Of a stretch of 64,000 bases of DNA, positions 37,404-46,663 are shown in pieces. Each line of letters begins with the position of its first letter. The stretch's first letter is position 1. A program made the translations under genes and the position numbers. The notes beneath the pieces were generated by a model. It ran no database searches, had not been told where the DNA came from, and was given only the letters and a program-made list of their open reading frames with translations. This stretch comes from Chenggangzhangella methanolivorans. GTDB taxonomy: Bacteria > Pseudomonadota > Alphaproteobacteria > Rhizobiales > Methylopilaceae. Where the stretch lies: positions 1,612,001 through 1,676,000 of the forward strand of contig NZ_CP081869.1 of assembly GCF_019797865.1 (NCBI RefSeq), read 5' to 3'.

Positions 37404-38959
37404 TCACCCCTCTGGGTCGAGATCGACCGAATAGAGCGTCGTCTCGTTGAGATCCCTCAGCGACACGGTGAGCACGCCGCTCTTCCCGTCGATCGCCGCA
37501 TGGCCGAAGAACTGAAGGCCGTCGAGCGGCGACAGGTTGGCCTGCCCCTCCGGCGGCGCCTTCACGAACTTCACCTGCGGCCCGAACGTCATGTCGAGCG
37601 CGCTCGGGCCGAAGGTGCCGGAGTTGATCGGGCCGGCGACGAACTCCCAGAACGGCTTGAAGTCCTGGAACCTGGCGCGGTTCGGGTGATAGCGGTGCGC
37701 GGCCGTGTAGTGCACGTCGGCCGTGACCCACACCACGTTCTTCACGTCGCGGCGCTTGATGAAGCCCAGAATGTCGGCGATCTCGAGCTCGCGGCCCTTC
37801 GGCTTGCCGTCGTCGCCATTGGCGACTCCCAGTTCTCGCCGTCCGGCACTTCGAGGCCGATCGGCATATCGGAGGCGACGACCTTCCAGAGCGCCTTGCT
37901 CGCGGCGAGCTGCTTCTTCAGCCATTTGACCTGCGCCGAGCCGAGGATCGCGGCCTCGTCGGAGCGCGTGGTCTGCAGGTTCTTCGAGTTCGGCCCGCGA
38001 TAGCTGCGCATGTCGAGGAAGAACACGTCGAGCAGCGGCCCGTAGCTCGCCGCGCGGTAGATGCGCTGCGGATCGCGCTGGTCGACGCGGATCGGCATGT
38101 ACTCGAAGAACGCCTGCCGCGCCCGGGCGGCCAGCAACGCCACGCTCTTCACGTCGTAGTTTTCGAGGTCGAGGATTTCCTGCGGGTACCAGTTGTTGGT
38201 GGTCTCGTGGTCGTCCCACTGGGCGAACATCGGCACTTCGGCGTTCAGCCGCAGCACGTTCTCGTCCAGGAGATTGTAGGCGTGCTGGCCGCGATACTCC
38301 TTCAGCGTCTCGGCCACCTTGGACTTCTCCTCGGTCACGAGGTTCTTCCACTTGCGCCCGTCGGCCAGCGTCACCTCGGCCTCGAGCGGGCCGTCGGCAT
38401 AGACCGTGTCGCCGGAGTGGATGAAGAAGTCGGGCCGCGTCCGGCGCATGGCCTCGTAGCCCTTCATGCCGCCGAAGTCCGGGTTGATGCCCCAGCCCTG
38501 CCCCGCGGTGTCGCCGGTCCAGACGAAACTTACGTCGCGCTTGTTGGACGGCGCGGTGCGGAAGCGGCCGACCACGGGCTCGCTCACCGCCGAGACGTCC
38601 TTCAGGTCCTCGAAGCTGATCCGGTAGAAGACGTCCTGCCCCGCCGGCAGCTTGCGCAGGTCGACCCGCGCGGTGAAGTCCGAGCCGCCGAGCGCGTCCG
38701 GGCCGACGACGCGGTTGGCGTCCTTGAAGCTTTCGGTCGTCGACCACTCGACCACCATGCGCGAGGGCCGGTCGGCCTTGCTCCAGACGATGGCGCGGTC
38801 GGCGCCGACGTCGCCCGACTGGACGCCCGAGGCGAGCTTCGGCCGGCGGCCGGCGAGCGAGAGCGCCGGGCGCGGAAAGGCCGAGGCGGCGGCGACCGAC
38901 GCGGCGCCGGCGAGCACGAGCCGGCGGGACGGCCGCCACAGGGAACGGGAACCGCTCAT
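37404..38959 (-). CDS. PhoD-like alkaline phosphatase/phosphodiesterase (frame broken)
   Basis: About 517 residues after repairing one frame break near 37820. Starts at MSGSRSLWRPSRRLVLAGAASVAAA, a twin-arginine-like signal, so the enzyme is exported folded. The N-terminal PhoD_N domain (LASGVQSGDVGADRAIVWSK) is followed by the metal-site motifs VWTGDTAGQ, FFIHSGDTVYADG, QWDDHETTNNW and VWVTADVHYTAAHRY. These proteins hydrolyse phosphate mono- and diesters with Ca/Fe cofactors outside the cytoplasm. A C-rich palindromic hairpin and 243 bp separate it from the divergent flippase-fusion gene; no clear Pho box was recognised. Confidence 0.88.
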
Positions 38960-39102
38960 CGAAAGACCTTTCGGCTGACATCGTCGGGGGCTCTCGGCCG
39001 GACGGCCGGTCTGGAACGGTTCTAGACGCCCCATGTGACAGACGTTTTTCAGCGATCGACCACTTGCTGAGCGGACGACATTCCAAAGTCGCGACGCCTG
39101 CC

Positions 39103-39126
39103 GCCCCTCCCCGCAAGGCGGAGGGG
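39103..39126. repeat. Short GC hairpin of the family C type
   Basis: cccctccccgcaaggcggagggg forms a hairpin with one bulge, similar to one half of the element at 35478-35625. It lies in the divergent promoter gap between the PhoD-like and flippase-fusion genes. Possible solitary half element. Confidence 0.4.
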
Positions 39127-39202
39127 TGACCATCGCTTCCCCTCAATTTCGAACGATCCCGTTTACGCTGTTCCCGAACCCATCCTTAAGCGCGGCGGGC
39201 CT

Positions 39203-41848
39203 ATGGTCCCCTCCTCCATGGGGACGAAGACGCCGGACATGCAGGCAGACGTGGGAGCGCGCTTGAACGCCGGCCGGACATCGTCGCGCCTCGCCGACCT
39301 CGTCGCGCGCGTCCGCGCGCTCATCGCCGACCGTTCGGACACGGCGATGGCCAAGAAGGTCGCGGGCTCCGCCTTCCTGATCCGGGTCGTCAACGCCGGC
39401 ATCGCCTTCGCGTCGCAGATCCTGCTCGCGCGCTGGATGGGCCAGGGCGAATACGGCGTCTACGTCTATGTCTGGACCTGGGTGCTGCTGCTCGGCGGGC
39501 TGACGACCTTCGGCCTCGCCTCGAGCCCGCAGCGCTTCATTCCCGAATACGCCGAACGCGGCGAGGATGCGCTGCTGCGCGGCTTCCTCATCGGCAGCCG
39601 CGCGCTCGCGACCGCGATCTCGACCGTGATCGCAGGCCTCGGGCTGCTCGGCGTCTGGCTGTTCTCCGCCCATCTCGAGAACTGGGCGCTCGTCCCGCTT
39701 TATCTCGCGCTCGTCTGCGTGCCGATGTACGTGCTGACCGACGTGCAGGACGGGCTGGCGCGCACCTACAACTGGATCGACGTCGCGCTGGCGCCGGCCT
39801 ATTTCGTGCGCCCGCTGCTGATCCTCGCGCTGCTCGGCGCGCTGTCGCAGTTCGACTTCGCCCCCACCGCCTCGACCGCCATGGCCGCGACCGTGGTCGC
39901 CACCTGGGCGACCGGCGTCGCGCAGCTCTGGATGCTGGAGCGGCGGCTCAAGCGCAAGGTGCCGGCCGGCCCGAGGACCTACGCGCCAGGCCTCTGGATG
40001 AAGGTCTCGCTCCCGATCTTCATGGTCGAGGGCTTCTACCTGTCGCTCGCCTATGTGGACGTGCTGATCCTCTCGGCCTTCCACGATCCGCACGAGACCG
40101 CGGTCTACTATGCGGCCGTCAAGGTGATGTCGCTCGTCGCCTTTGTGTCGTTCTCGGTCGCGGCCGCGGTCGCGCACCGCTTCTCCGAATATGCGGTCAC
40201 GGGCGACCAGGCCCGCCTTTCCGCCATGGTGCGCGACGCCGCGCGCTGGACGTTCTGGCCCTCGCTCGCCGGCTGCGTCGCGCTGTTCGCGCTCGGCTGG
40301 CCGATCCTGTGGCTGTTCGGGCCGGAATTCACCGAGGGCTATCCGCTGCTGTTCGCGATCGCGGTGGGGCTCTTGGCCCGCGCGACCGTCGGCCCGCTCG
40401 AGCGCCTGCTCAACATGCTGAACGAGCAGAACCTCTGCGCCGCGATCTATGGCTCGGCCTTCGCGCTCAATGTCGTGCTCTGCCTCGCGTTCGTTCCGAA
40501 ATGGGGCGCGATGGGCGCGGCGATCGCGACCTCGATCACGCTCGCGGTCGAATCCGTCGTGCTGTTCTGGGCGACGCGGCGCCGGCTCGGCCTCGGCGCG
40601 CTGCCCTGGGGCCGCGGGCCCGCCCCCGCCCCGACGCCCCGCGAGATGACCGGCGACGCCATCGCCGACGTGGTGGCGACGCCCTTCGTCGTGGACGAGC
40701 CCGTCGCCGCGCCGGCCGCGCCCGCGGGATCGCTCCGCTTCGAGATGCTGACGCCGGCCGAGCTCGGCCGCAGCCGCGCCGCCTGGGAGGCGCTCGCCGG
40801 GCGCGCGCTCGAACGCAACGTCTTCGCCGAAGCGGGCTTCGCCATCGCGGCCTCCGGTCTTTCCGGATCGCGCGACGTGCGGATGGCGGCGGTCTGGGAC
40901 GAGGCCTCGGCCCATCCCCGCCTCGTCGCCGCCGTTCCGCTCGCGCCCCATCGCGCGCTGCCGCTCTCGGGCGGGCTGACGAGCGCGGACTGGGATCACT
41001 TCGGCCCGCTCGGCGCGCCGCTGCTCGACCGCGACGTCGCGGCGGAAGCCGCGGCCGCTCTCCTCGCCGGGCTTTCGGCCGAGGGCGCCTCGACGGTGCT
41101 GCTGCGCTTCCTGCCGGAAGGCCCGGCCGCGCGCGCGCTCATGGCGGCCGCCGCCGAGGCCGGCCGCGCGGTCGCCCGGGTCGACGGCCACGCCCGCGCC
41201 CTGTTGCGCGTCGGCGAGGACGAAGCCGGCCTTCCCGCCCGCAAGCTCAAGGAGCTGCGCCGCCAGTCCCGACGCCTCGCCGACCAAGGCCCCGTGGCCT
41301 TCCGCGCGGCCCGCGCCGAGGCCGACGTCGCGGCCGCCGCCGCGCGCTTCCTCGCGCTTGAGGCGAAAGGCTGGAAGGGCGCGGCCGGCACCGCCATGGC
41401 CGACGCGCCGGACCAGCGCGCCTTCTTCGAGACGCTTCTCGCCGACCTTGCCCGCTCGGGCGACGCGCTGGTGCTGGAGCTGTTCGCCGGCGAACGGCTC
41501 GCGGCCTCCGGCGTCGTGCTGATCGCCGGCGACCGCGGCTGGTTCTACAAGGTGGCCTATGACGAGACGCTCGCGCGGCTCTCGCCCGGCGTCCAGCTCA
41601 CGCTCGAGCTGACCCGGCTCCTCGCCGAAGAGAAGCGGCTCGTCGAGGTCGACTCGACCGCCGTCGCCGACCACCCGATGATCGATCGCCTCTGGCGCGG
41701 GCGCCTTGCGCTCTCGGACGTGCTGGTCGCGCTCGATCCCGACGCCGCCGGCATGGTCGAGGGCGCGGCGAGCGCCGAGCGGCTGCGCCGGAACCTGCGC
41801 AGGCGCCTCCGCGACCTCTATCGCGGACTGAAGGGACAGGGCTCATGA
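39203..41848 (+). CDS. Fusion of MATE/Wzx-like lipid flippase and GNAT (FemAB/CelD-like) acyltransferase
   Basis: 881 residues. Residues about 45-470 are a polysaccharide-type flippase with about 12-14 helices (KKVAGSAFLIRVVNAGIAFA at the start, GAMGAAIATSITLAVESVVL near the end). A Pro/Ala linker leads to a BioF2/CelD-type GNAT domain (about 510-850) with KLKELRRQSRRLADQG, LALEAKGWKG and LSPGVQLTLELTRLLAEEKRL. The membrane part would move a lipid-linked or modified molecule; the cytosolic GNAT half would transfer an acyl or aminoacyl group to it. The stop overlaps the ATG of the JmjC-like gene (ATGA). The substrate is unknown. Start: ATG at 39203, with a second ATG at 39218. Confidence 0.8.
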   Translation: MVPSSMGTKTPDMQADVGARLNAGRTSSRLADLVARVRALIADRSDTAMAKKVAGSAFLIRVVNAGIAFASQILLARWMGQGEYGVYVYVWTWVLLLGGLTTFGLASSPQRFIPEYAERGEDALLRGFLIGSRALATAISTVIAGLGLLGVWLFSAHLENWALVPLYLALVCVPMYVLTDVQDGLARTYNWIDVALAPAYFVRPLLILALLGALSQFDFAPTASTAMAATVVATWATGVAQLWMLERRLKRKVPAGPRTYAPGLWMKVSLPIFMVEGFYLSLAYVDVLILSAFHDPHETAVYYAAVKVMSLVAFVSFSVAAAVAHRFSEYAVTGDQARLSAMVRDAARWTFWPSLAGCVALFALGWPILWLFGPEFTEGYPLLFAIAVGLLARATVGPLERLLNMLNEQNLCAAIYGSAFALNVVLCLAFVPKWGAMGAAIATSITLAVESVVLFWATRRRLGLGALPWGRGPAPAPTPREMTGDAIADVVATPFVVDEPVAAPAAPAGSLRFEMLTPAELGRSRAAWEALAGRALERNVFAEAGFAIAASGLSGSRDVRMAAVWDEASAHPRLVAAVPLAPHRALPLSGGLTSADWDHFGPLGAPLLDRDVAAEAAAALLAGLSAEGASTVLLRFLPEGPAARALMAAAAEAGRAVARVDGHARALLRVGEDEAGLPARKLKELRRQSRRLADQGPVAFRAARAEADVAAAAARFLALEAKGWKGAAGTAMADAPDQRAFFETLLADLARSGDALVLELFAGERLAASGVVLIAGDRGWFYKVAYDETLARLSPGVQLTLELTRLLAEEKRLVEVDSTAVADHPMIDRLWRGRLALSDVLVALDPDAAGMVEGAASAERLRRNLRRRLRDLYRGLKGQGS

Positions 41849-42788
41849 CGACGCTGCGCGCCGACCCGGCGGACCTTGCGGCCCGCTACCCGACGAAGCC
41901 GTTTCCGATCACGCATGATCTCGCCGGCCATCGCTGCTGACGCTGCCGCGGCTCGCCGAACTCGTCCGCGAGCTGCCCCGCGACCGCATCGAGTACAATT
42001 CCGGCGCGGTCTCGGTGAACCAGCGGCCCGAGGACGTTCCGCTCGTCGACCTCGCGCCCGAGGAGGTCGTGCGCCAGATCGAGACCGCGGGCGCCTGGAT
42101 GGTGCTGAAGCGCGTCGAGACCGTCCCGGCCTATCGCGCGCTGATCGAGGAGGCGCTGCTCTCGATCGGCCGCCAGCTCGGCCATGACAGCTTCGCGTCG
42201 ATGAAGCTCGCCGACGTCGAGGGCTATGTCTTCGTCTCCTCCGCGAACTCGACCACGCCGTTCCATTGCGACAACGAGGACAACTTCTTCGTCCAGATCC
42301 ACGGGCCGAAGTTTTTCCACCTGTTCGACAACGAGGACCGCGCGATCGTCTCCGAGGAGCTGCTGGAGAGCGCGCCCTCGAAGCACCGCAACCTGCCCTA
42401 CGAGGAGCGCTTCGAGGAGCGCGCGACGGTCTACACGCTCGCGCCCGGCGAGGGCGTCTATGTCCCCTACCAGGTCCCCCACTGGGTGCGGACCGGCGAC
42501 GGCTGGTCGATCTCGCTCGCCGTCACCTGGCGGTCGCAGGCTGTGGTCCGCCGCAACAAGCTGCTGTTCATGAACGCGTTTCTGCGCGACCGCGGCTTTC
42601 CGCAGGCGGCGCCCGGCCAGAAGCCGGCGCTCGACGGGCTGAAGGTTGCGGCCTACACCGCCGCGCGCGCCGCGATCGAGCCGCTGCGCAGGAGCGAGGG
42701 CATGCGGCGCCTGCTGAGGCGCGCCGTGTTCGGCGAACAGGCGAACTACGCCGACAAGGCGCACGAGGCGGGCAAGAAGGCGGCGTGA
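41845..42788 (+). CDS. Cupin/JmjC-like Fe(II)/2-oxoglutarate oxygenase-fold protein (frame broken)
   Basis: About 314 residues after repairing one missing base near 41932 (GH-x-LLTLPRLAEL). The iron-site H-x-D is in TTPFHCDNEDNFFVQIHGPKFF (about residue 140) and the distal histidine in VPYQVPHWVRTGDGWSISLAV (about 215), as in cupin-8/JmjC hydroxylases. The preceding gene's stop overlaps its ATG, so the two are coupled. A hydroxylase acting with the flippase-acyltransferase fusion on a lipid, sugar or peptide is an inference. It is followed 44 bp later by a small membrane-protein gene. Confidence 0.8.
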
Positions 42789-42831
42789 TCGAGACGCCGC
42801 CCGGCGATCGACGTGAATGGAGGATGTCCGC

Positions 42832-43059
42832 ATGAACGACGAGCACCCTTTCATGAAACGCGCGAAGTTCTACGCCGACGAGAGGCTGCTCAGTCTTCTC
42901 GTCTTCTTCATCTGCATGCTCAACGCGACCGGCGCCGACCGGAAGATCGTGACCGCCGCCGTCGCCACACTCGCGTTTCAGACGTTCTGGATCTGGCTCC
43001 GCATGCGGGGCGAGCGTCTCAGCGAGTCGAGCCCTACCCCCTCGACAGACGCTGGATGA
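42832..43059 (+). CDS. Small membrane protein of unknown function
   Basis: 75 residues (MNDEHPFMKRAKFYADERLL...). One or two hydrophobic helices (LSLLVFFICMLNA and IVTAAVATLAFQTFWIWLRM) are separated by a short charged loop. A GGAGGA ribosome site (aatggaggatgtccgc) lies 6-8 bp upstream of the ATG, which argues for 42832 over the ATG at 42817. It is third in line after the flippase fusion and JmjC-like genes. The 3' end overlaps a vestigial acyl-CoA synthetase tail on the other strand. Family unknown. Confidence 0.6.
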   Translation: MNDEHPFMKRAKFYADERLLSLLVFFICMLNATGADRKIVTAAVATLAFQTFWIWLRMRGERLSESSPTPSTDAG

Positions 43060-43089
43060 TTTTTCTGGTCGTCGTCAGCGGCGACACCG
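43034..43089 (-). pseudogene. Vestigial copy of the acyl-CoA synthetase C-terminus
   Basis: Read on the minus strand, this stretch encodes VSPLTTTRKIIQRLSRG then TAG. It closely matches ELPLTTTGKIIRRALRERG plus TAG at the end of the intact acyl-CoA synthetase at 43216-44824. No further homologous sequence continues upstream, so only the last about 18 codons are duplicated. A remnant of a former tandem paralogue or a 3' duplication are both possible. Confidence 0.5.
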
Positions 43090-43103
43090 TCATGTGACCA
43101 AAG

Positions 43104-43214
43104 ACCGTCATCCGGCCGAAGCGGCGCAGCCGCGAAGAGTCGGGATCGTGCTCCGAAAGAAGCGCCCTTTCCGGAGCACGATCCCGGACGGGTCTTCGCC
43201 CGCCCGGGATGACG
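43104..43214. repeat. Palindromic element, family B, copy 2
   Basis: gtcatccggccgaagcggcg on the left and cgcccgcccgggatgac on the right form the outer arms. Inside, cgggatcgtgctccg (43141-43155) and cggagcacgatcccg (43172-43186) are a perfect 15-bp inverted repeat. It ends two bases before the stop of the acyl-CoA synthetase gene and separates it from its vestigial copy. Confidence 0.8.
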
Positions 43215-43215
43215 C

Positions 43216-44824
43216 CTACCCCCGCTCCCTCAGCGCGCGGCGGATGATCTTGCCGGTGGTGGTCAGCGGCAGCTCGGCCACGAATTCGATCTCGCGCGGA
43301 TATTCGTGGTGGCTGAGGCGCTCGCGTACGAAGAGCTTCAGCTCCTCGGCGAGCGCCTCGTCGCCCGAGACGCCGGACGTCAGCTGCACGAAGGCCTTCA
43401 CGATCTCGGTGCGCATCTCGTCGGGCTTGCCGACCACCGCGGCGAGAGCGACCGCCGGGTGGCGGGAAAGACAATCCTCGATGTCGCTCGGGCCGATGCG
43501 GTAGCCCGCCGAGGTGATGACGTCGTCGTCGCGGCCGAGGAAGCGGAAATAGCCGTCGGCGTCCGTCACCGCCTGGTCGCCGGTCAGCAGCCAGTCGCCG
43601 GAAAACTTCTCCGCCGTCGCCTCGGGCTTGTCCCAGTATTCCAGGAACATGACGGGGTCGGGCCGGCGCACGCGGATCTCGCCCTGCTCGCCGGGCGCGC
43701 AGCGCGTCCCGTCTTGCCGGAACAGCGCGACCTCGTGGCCGGGCGTCGGCTTGCCCGTGAACCCGGCCTTCGAGACGCCGAGATGGGCGAAGGAGGCCAG
43801 CACGTAGTTGCACTCGGTCTGGCCGTAGACCTCGTTCACCGGCACGCCGAAGGCGCGGCGCGCCCAGTCGAACGAGGCCTCGCCGAGCCGCTCGCCGGCC
43901 GCCACCAGCGAGCGCAGCGCCATGCCGGGATGGCGCTCGCGCGGGTCGCCGCTCTGCGCCATGAGGCGCAGCGCCGTCGGCGGGATGAAGGCGTTGCGCA
44001 CCCCCGCCTCCGCGATCAGAGCGAAGGCGGCCTCGGGATCGAACTTCACCACCGGCTGCGCCACCACCGGAACGCCGTCGTGGAGGCACGGCATCATGAG
44101 GTTGAGCAGGCCGCCGGCCCAGGCCCAGTCGGCCGGCGTCCAGCCGAGGTCGCCCGCCCGCGGAAAGCCGTCATGGGTGAGCCGGAAGCCCGGCACATGG
44201 CCGAGCAGCACCCGCCCGCCATGGAGCGCGCCCTTGGGCGGCCCGGTGGTGCCGGACGTGTAGATCATCAGCGCCGGATCGTCGGGCGTGTGTCGGCGGG
44301 CGGAACCTCGCCGCCTCGCGCGAGAAGCGCGCGATAGTCGAGCGCGTCGCCGTCGGCTCCGTCGGTCGAGACCACGACGAGATCGGACGGCGGCTCCTCG
44401 ACGGCGCGCAGCTTCGCCAGGCCCGCCGCGTTGGTGACGATCGCGCGGGCGCCGGAATCCGTGAGGCGGAACGACACCGCGTCCGGCCCGAAGGCGAGCG
44501 CGAGCGGCGTCGCCACCGCGGCGAGGCGGGAAACCGCAAGATGCGCGACCGCGGCCTCCGGCCCTTGCGGCAGCAGAACCGCGACGCGGTCTCCGCGCCC
44601 GACCCCGCGTTCGGCGAGGCCGGCTGCGAGCGCATGCGAGGCCGCGCGCAGCTCGCCATAGGTGGTCGGTTCGAGCGTCGCTCCCGGCCGCTTGGTCAGG
44701 ATCGCGATCCGGTCCGGCTCGGGCTCCCCCAGCGGTCGCAGATCGCCTCCGCGATGTTGAACTTTTCCGGGATCTCCCAGCGGAACGCGCCGCGCAGTCG
44801 CCCGAATGCGTCGTCCTGAGACAT
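43216..44824 (-). CDS. AMP-dependent acyl-CoA synthetase (frame broken)
   Basis: About 536 residues after repairing two frame breaks, near 44730 and 44290. Starts MSQDDAFGRLRGAFRWEIPEKFN, the beginning typical of acetyl/medium-chain acyl-CoA synthetases of the ACSM-like group. Motifs: PALMIYTSGTTGPPKGAL, WTPADWAWAGGL, VNEVYGQTECNYV, WLLTGDQAVTDADGYFRFLGRDDDVI, SAGYRIGPSDIED and the catalytic-lysine LPLTTTGKIIRRAL. It activates a short- or medium-chain carboxylic acid to its CoA ester; the substrate is not deducible. Its 3' end abuts a family B palindrome and a vestigial duplicate of its own C-terminus. Confidence 0.85.
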
Positions 44825-45007
44825 TCCCGTTTCAAACCCCGACCGTGCGGGCCGGCGCCTCGAGGGGCTAGCGGCTGCGAGGCATCGACGACGAACGCCG
44901 CGTGGCGGTCAAGTCGTCTTTCGCCGGGCGGCGTGATGAACCCCGCCCGGAATCGTTCTAGGGTCGGCCGGATTTCGACGCGCGACGAAGAGCGAGGACC
45001 ACAGGCG

Positions 45008-45508
45008 ATGCGCGAGTGCGGCGGATGCACCATGTGCTGCAAGCTTCTCGGCATCGCGGAGCTCGAGAAGCCGGCGGGGCGCTGGTGCCCGCATTGCGTG
45101 CCGGGCCGCGCCTGCAAGATCTACGAGGACCGGCCGAGCGAGTGCCGCACCTTCCACTGCCTCTGGATCCTGCGCGAGAGCTTCGGCCCCGAATGGCGGC
45201 CGGACCGCTGCAAGTTCGTCGTCTATGGCAGCCCCGACAAGGCCGCGCTCGTGGTCAATGTCGACGTGACCGCTCCCGACGCCTGGCGCAAGAACCCGTT
45301 CTACGACGCCTTCAAGCGCTGGGCCGCGGAGGCCGCGGCCGACAAGACCCATCTCGTCGTGATGGTGGGCGACAAGGCGACCGTGATCCTGCCCGACCGC
45401 GACGTGCCGCTCGGCCTCGTCGGCCCCGGCGACCGGATCGTGTCGAAGATGGTGACCGAGGGCGGGCGCCAGCGCGTCGAGCCGCGGGTCGAACGCGCGG
45501 AAGCCTGA
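45008..45508 (+). CDS. YkgJ-type Zn/Fe-cluster-binding domain protein
   Basis: 166 residues. The N-terminal cysteine pattern CGGCTMCCK...WCPHCVPGRACKIYEDRPSECRTFHC is the YkgJ (CxxCxxCC) metal-chelating signature. The rest is an alpha/beta domain without a recognised family. Function unknown; such proteins may bind zinc or an iron-sulfur cluster. ATG at 45008 directly precedes the conserved RECGGC. A strong hairpin terminator follows. Confidence 0.75.
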   Translation: MRECGGCTMCCKLLGIAELEKPAGRWCPHCVPGRACKIYEDRPSECRTFHCLWILRESFGPEWRPDRCKFVVYGSPDKAALVVNVDVTAPDAWRKNPFYDAFKRWAAEAAADKTHLVVMVGDKATVILPDRDVPLGLVGPGDRIVSKMVTEGGRQRVEPRVERAEA

Positions 45509-45535
45509 GCGTCGGCGCTCTGACGCGCGCTCACG

Positions 45536-45573
45536 AAAAAGCCCGGCCCGTCCCCCGACGCGCCGGGCTTTTC
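45536..45573. terminator. Bidirectional rho-independent terminator
   Basis: AGCCCGGC and GCCGGGCT arms around a 14-base loop, preceded by five A and followed by TTTTC. It can serve the YkgJ-like gene on the plus strand and the convergent Hint-domain gene on the minus strand. Confidence 0.8.
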
Positions 45574-45596
45574 TCTGTCCGAAGCGCGCTGGCGCT

Positions 45597-46418
45597 TCAG
45601 GCCGCCTGCGCCAGCCCCTCGCCCGCCGCGATCGCGATCCTGTCGCGGATGGCGGCCGGAACCTGACGCGGGCTCATGGCGCGCGGCTCGTCGCGCTCGG
45701 CGATCGCGTCGGCGGTCGCGCCGTAGAGCGCCTCGAACTCGGCGAAGTTGTCGAAGGCGCGCCGGGTGACGTTGTCCACGAAGGTTTCGGTCGCAGCGCC
45801 CTCGGCCAGGATGATCTCGTGACCCTTGGTCTCGATGTGGAAAACCGTGAGACCGTCGCGGATCACAGACTGGGAGAGCCGGGCGATGGTGGAGCCATTG
45901 ACCAGCGCGCCGGCTTGCACCAGCACGCCGTCGAGCAGCATGGCGTGGTCGGAGGTGACGACGAGATCGCGCAGCGGCAGGCCGTCGCCGAGCGCGCCGG
46001 CGGAGATCCTCACCGGCTCGCGGCCCTCGGGCATGCCGGCCGCCCCGCCGATCGCCTGACGGCCGATCCACTTCACGGGAACGGCGCTCCCGTCGGCCGT
46101 CGTCACCAGATCGCCGACGCCGAGCGTCTCGACAGCGGTCTCTCCGGACGGCGTCGAGATCAGCGTGCCGGGCGCGAAGCAGAGGATGAAGAGGTCGTCT
46201 TCAGGCGATTGGGGGCGCTGAAGGCGGATTACGGAGGCCGGTCCGTCGCCCCTGCGCGGGAGGGCGTGCCGGCTAGCGCTTCGAAAACCGGTCGAACAGC
46301 CAGCGGACCGCCGAGCTCGCGGCGCGGTGCTTGACCTGGTTGACGGAAGTGGGCGGCAGGCGACGCGGCCCCTGGCCGGTGCGGGCGTGGCGGCGGGCGA
46401 GATACTGCCCGGCCGCAA
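45597..46418 (-). CDS. Hint-domain protein (hedgehog/intein-type)
   Basis: The supported part is about 210 residues from SPEDDLFILCFAPGTLIST to the end (45597 to about 46230). CFAPGTLISTPSGETAVETL followed by GVGDLVTTADG, LVVTSDHAMLLDG and IETKGHEIILAEGAATETFVDN is the Hint2 (intein-like) domain of many alphaproteobacterial proteins, where it is often at the C-terminus of secreted or toxin-like proteins. No in-frame ATG or GTG precedes the domain; the frame opens at a TTG at 46418, through sequence that does not look coding. The true start is therefore unresolved, and a frame break is likely near 46250. Autoprocessing is not shown. Confidence 0.6.
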   Translation of the reverse strand: MRPGSISPAATPAPARGRVACRPLPSTRSSTAPRARRSAGCSTGFRSASRHALPRRGDGPASVIRLQRPQSPEDDLFILCFAPGTLISTPSGETAVETLGVGDLVTTADGSAVPVKWIGRQAIGGAAGMPEGREPVRISAGALGDGLPLRDLVVTSDHAMLLDGVLVQAGALVNGSTIARLSQSVIRDGLTVFHIETKGHEIILAEGAATETFVDNVTRRAFDNFAEFEALYGATADAIAERDEPRAMSPRQVPAAIRDRIAIAAGEGLAQAA

Positions 46419-46440
46419 GTTTCAGAACGGTCTTCAGCAT
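46273..46440 (-). CDS. Small basic protein, 55 residues
   Basis: Starts MLKTVLKLAAGQYLARRHAR and ends SSAVRWLFDRFSKR before a TAG. It is rich in Arg and Lys with an amphipathic N-terminal helix. It overlaps the doubtful N-terminal part of the Hint frame in another frame and ends 40 bases before the supported Hint part. It may be an independent small gene or the true N-terminus of the Hint protein separated by an indel plus stop. No family is recognised. Confidence 0.4.
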   Translation of the reverse strand: MLKTVLKLAAGQYLARRHARTGQGPRRLPPTSVNQVKHRAASSAVRWLFDRFSKR

Positions 46441-46663
46441 GCGCCGAACTCCTCGCGCCCCAAGGCTGAACTCGCGGAGCCGTCGCGCGATCCATCACGT
46501 CGCCGTTATCGGGGCGCAAGTCCGCGCGTCCGGTCGAAGGCGTTCGGCGCCCGAAGAGCTCCCTTAACTTTCAGTCGGTTAGCATCCGGGCGACGCGAAG
46601 CGGCCCGCGACGGCCGCGCGGCTTGCGTCATGACGCCCGATACGCGGTGCCCAAGACGACGCG

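Noticed and set aside
39143..41674. 843-codon minus-strand frame, and similar ones at 19898-22180 and 4489-6201
   Set aside because: Low-complexity Arg/Glu/Gly/His composition and complete overlap with well-supported genes (flippase fusion, Lhr helicase, acyl-AMP ligase).
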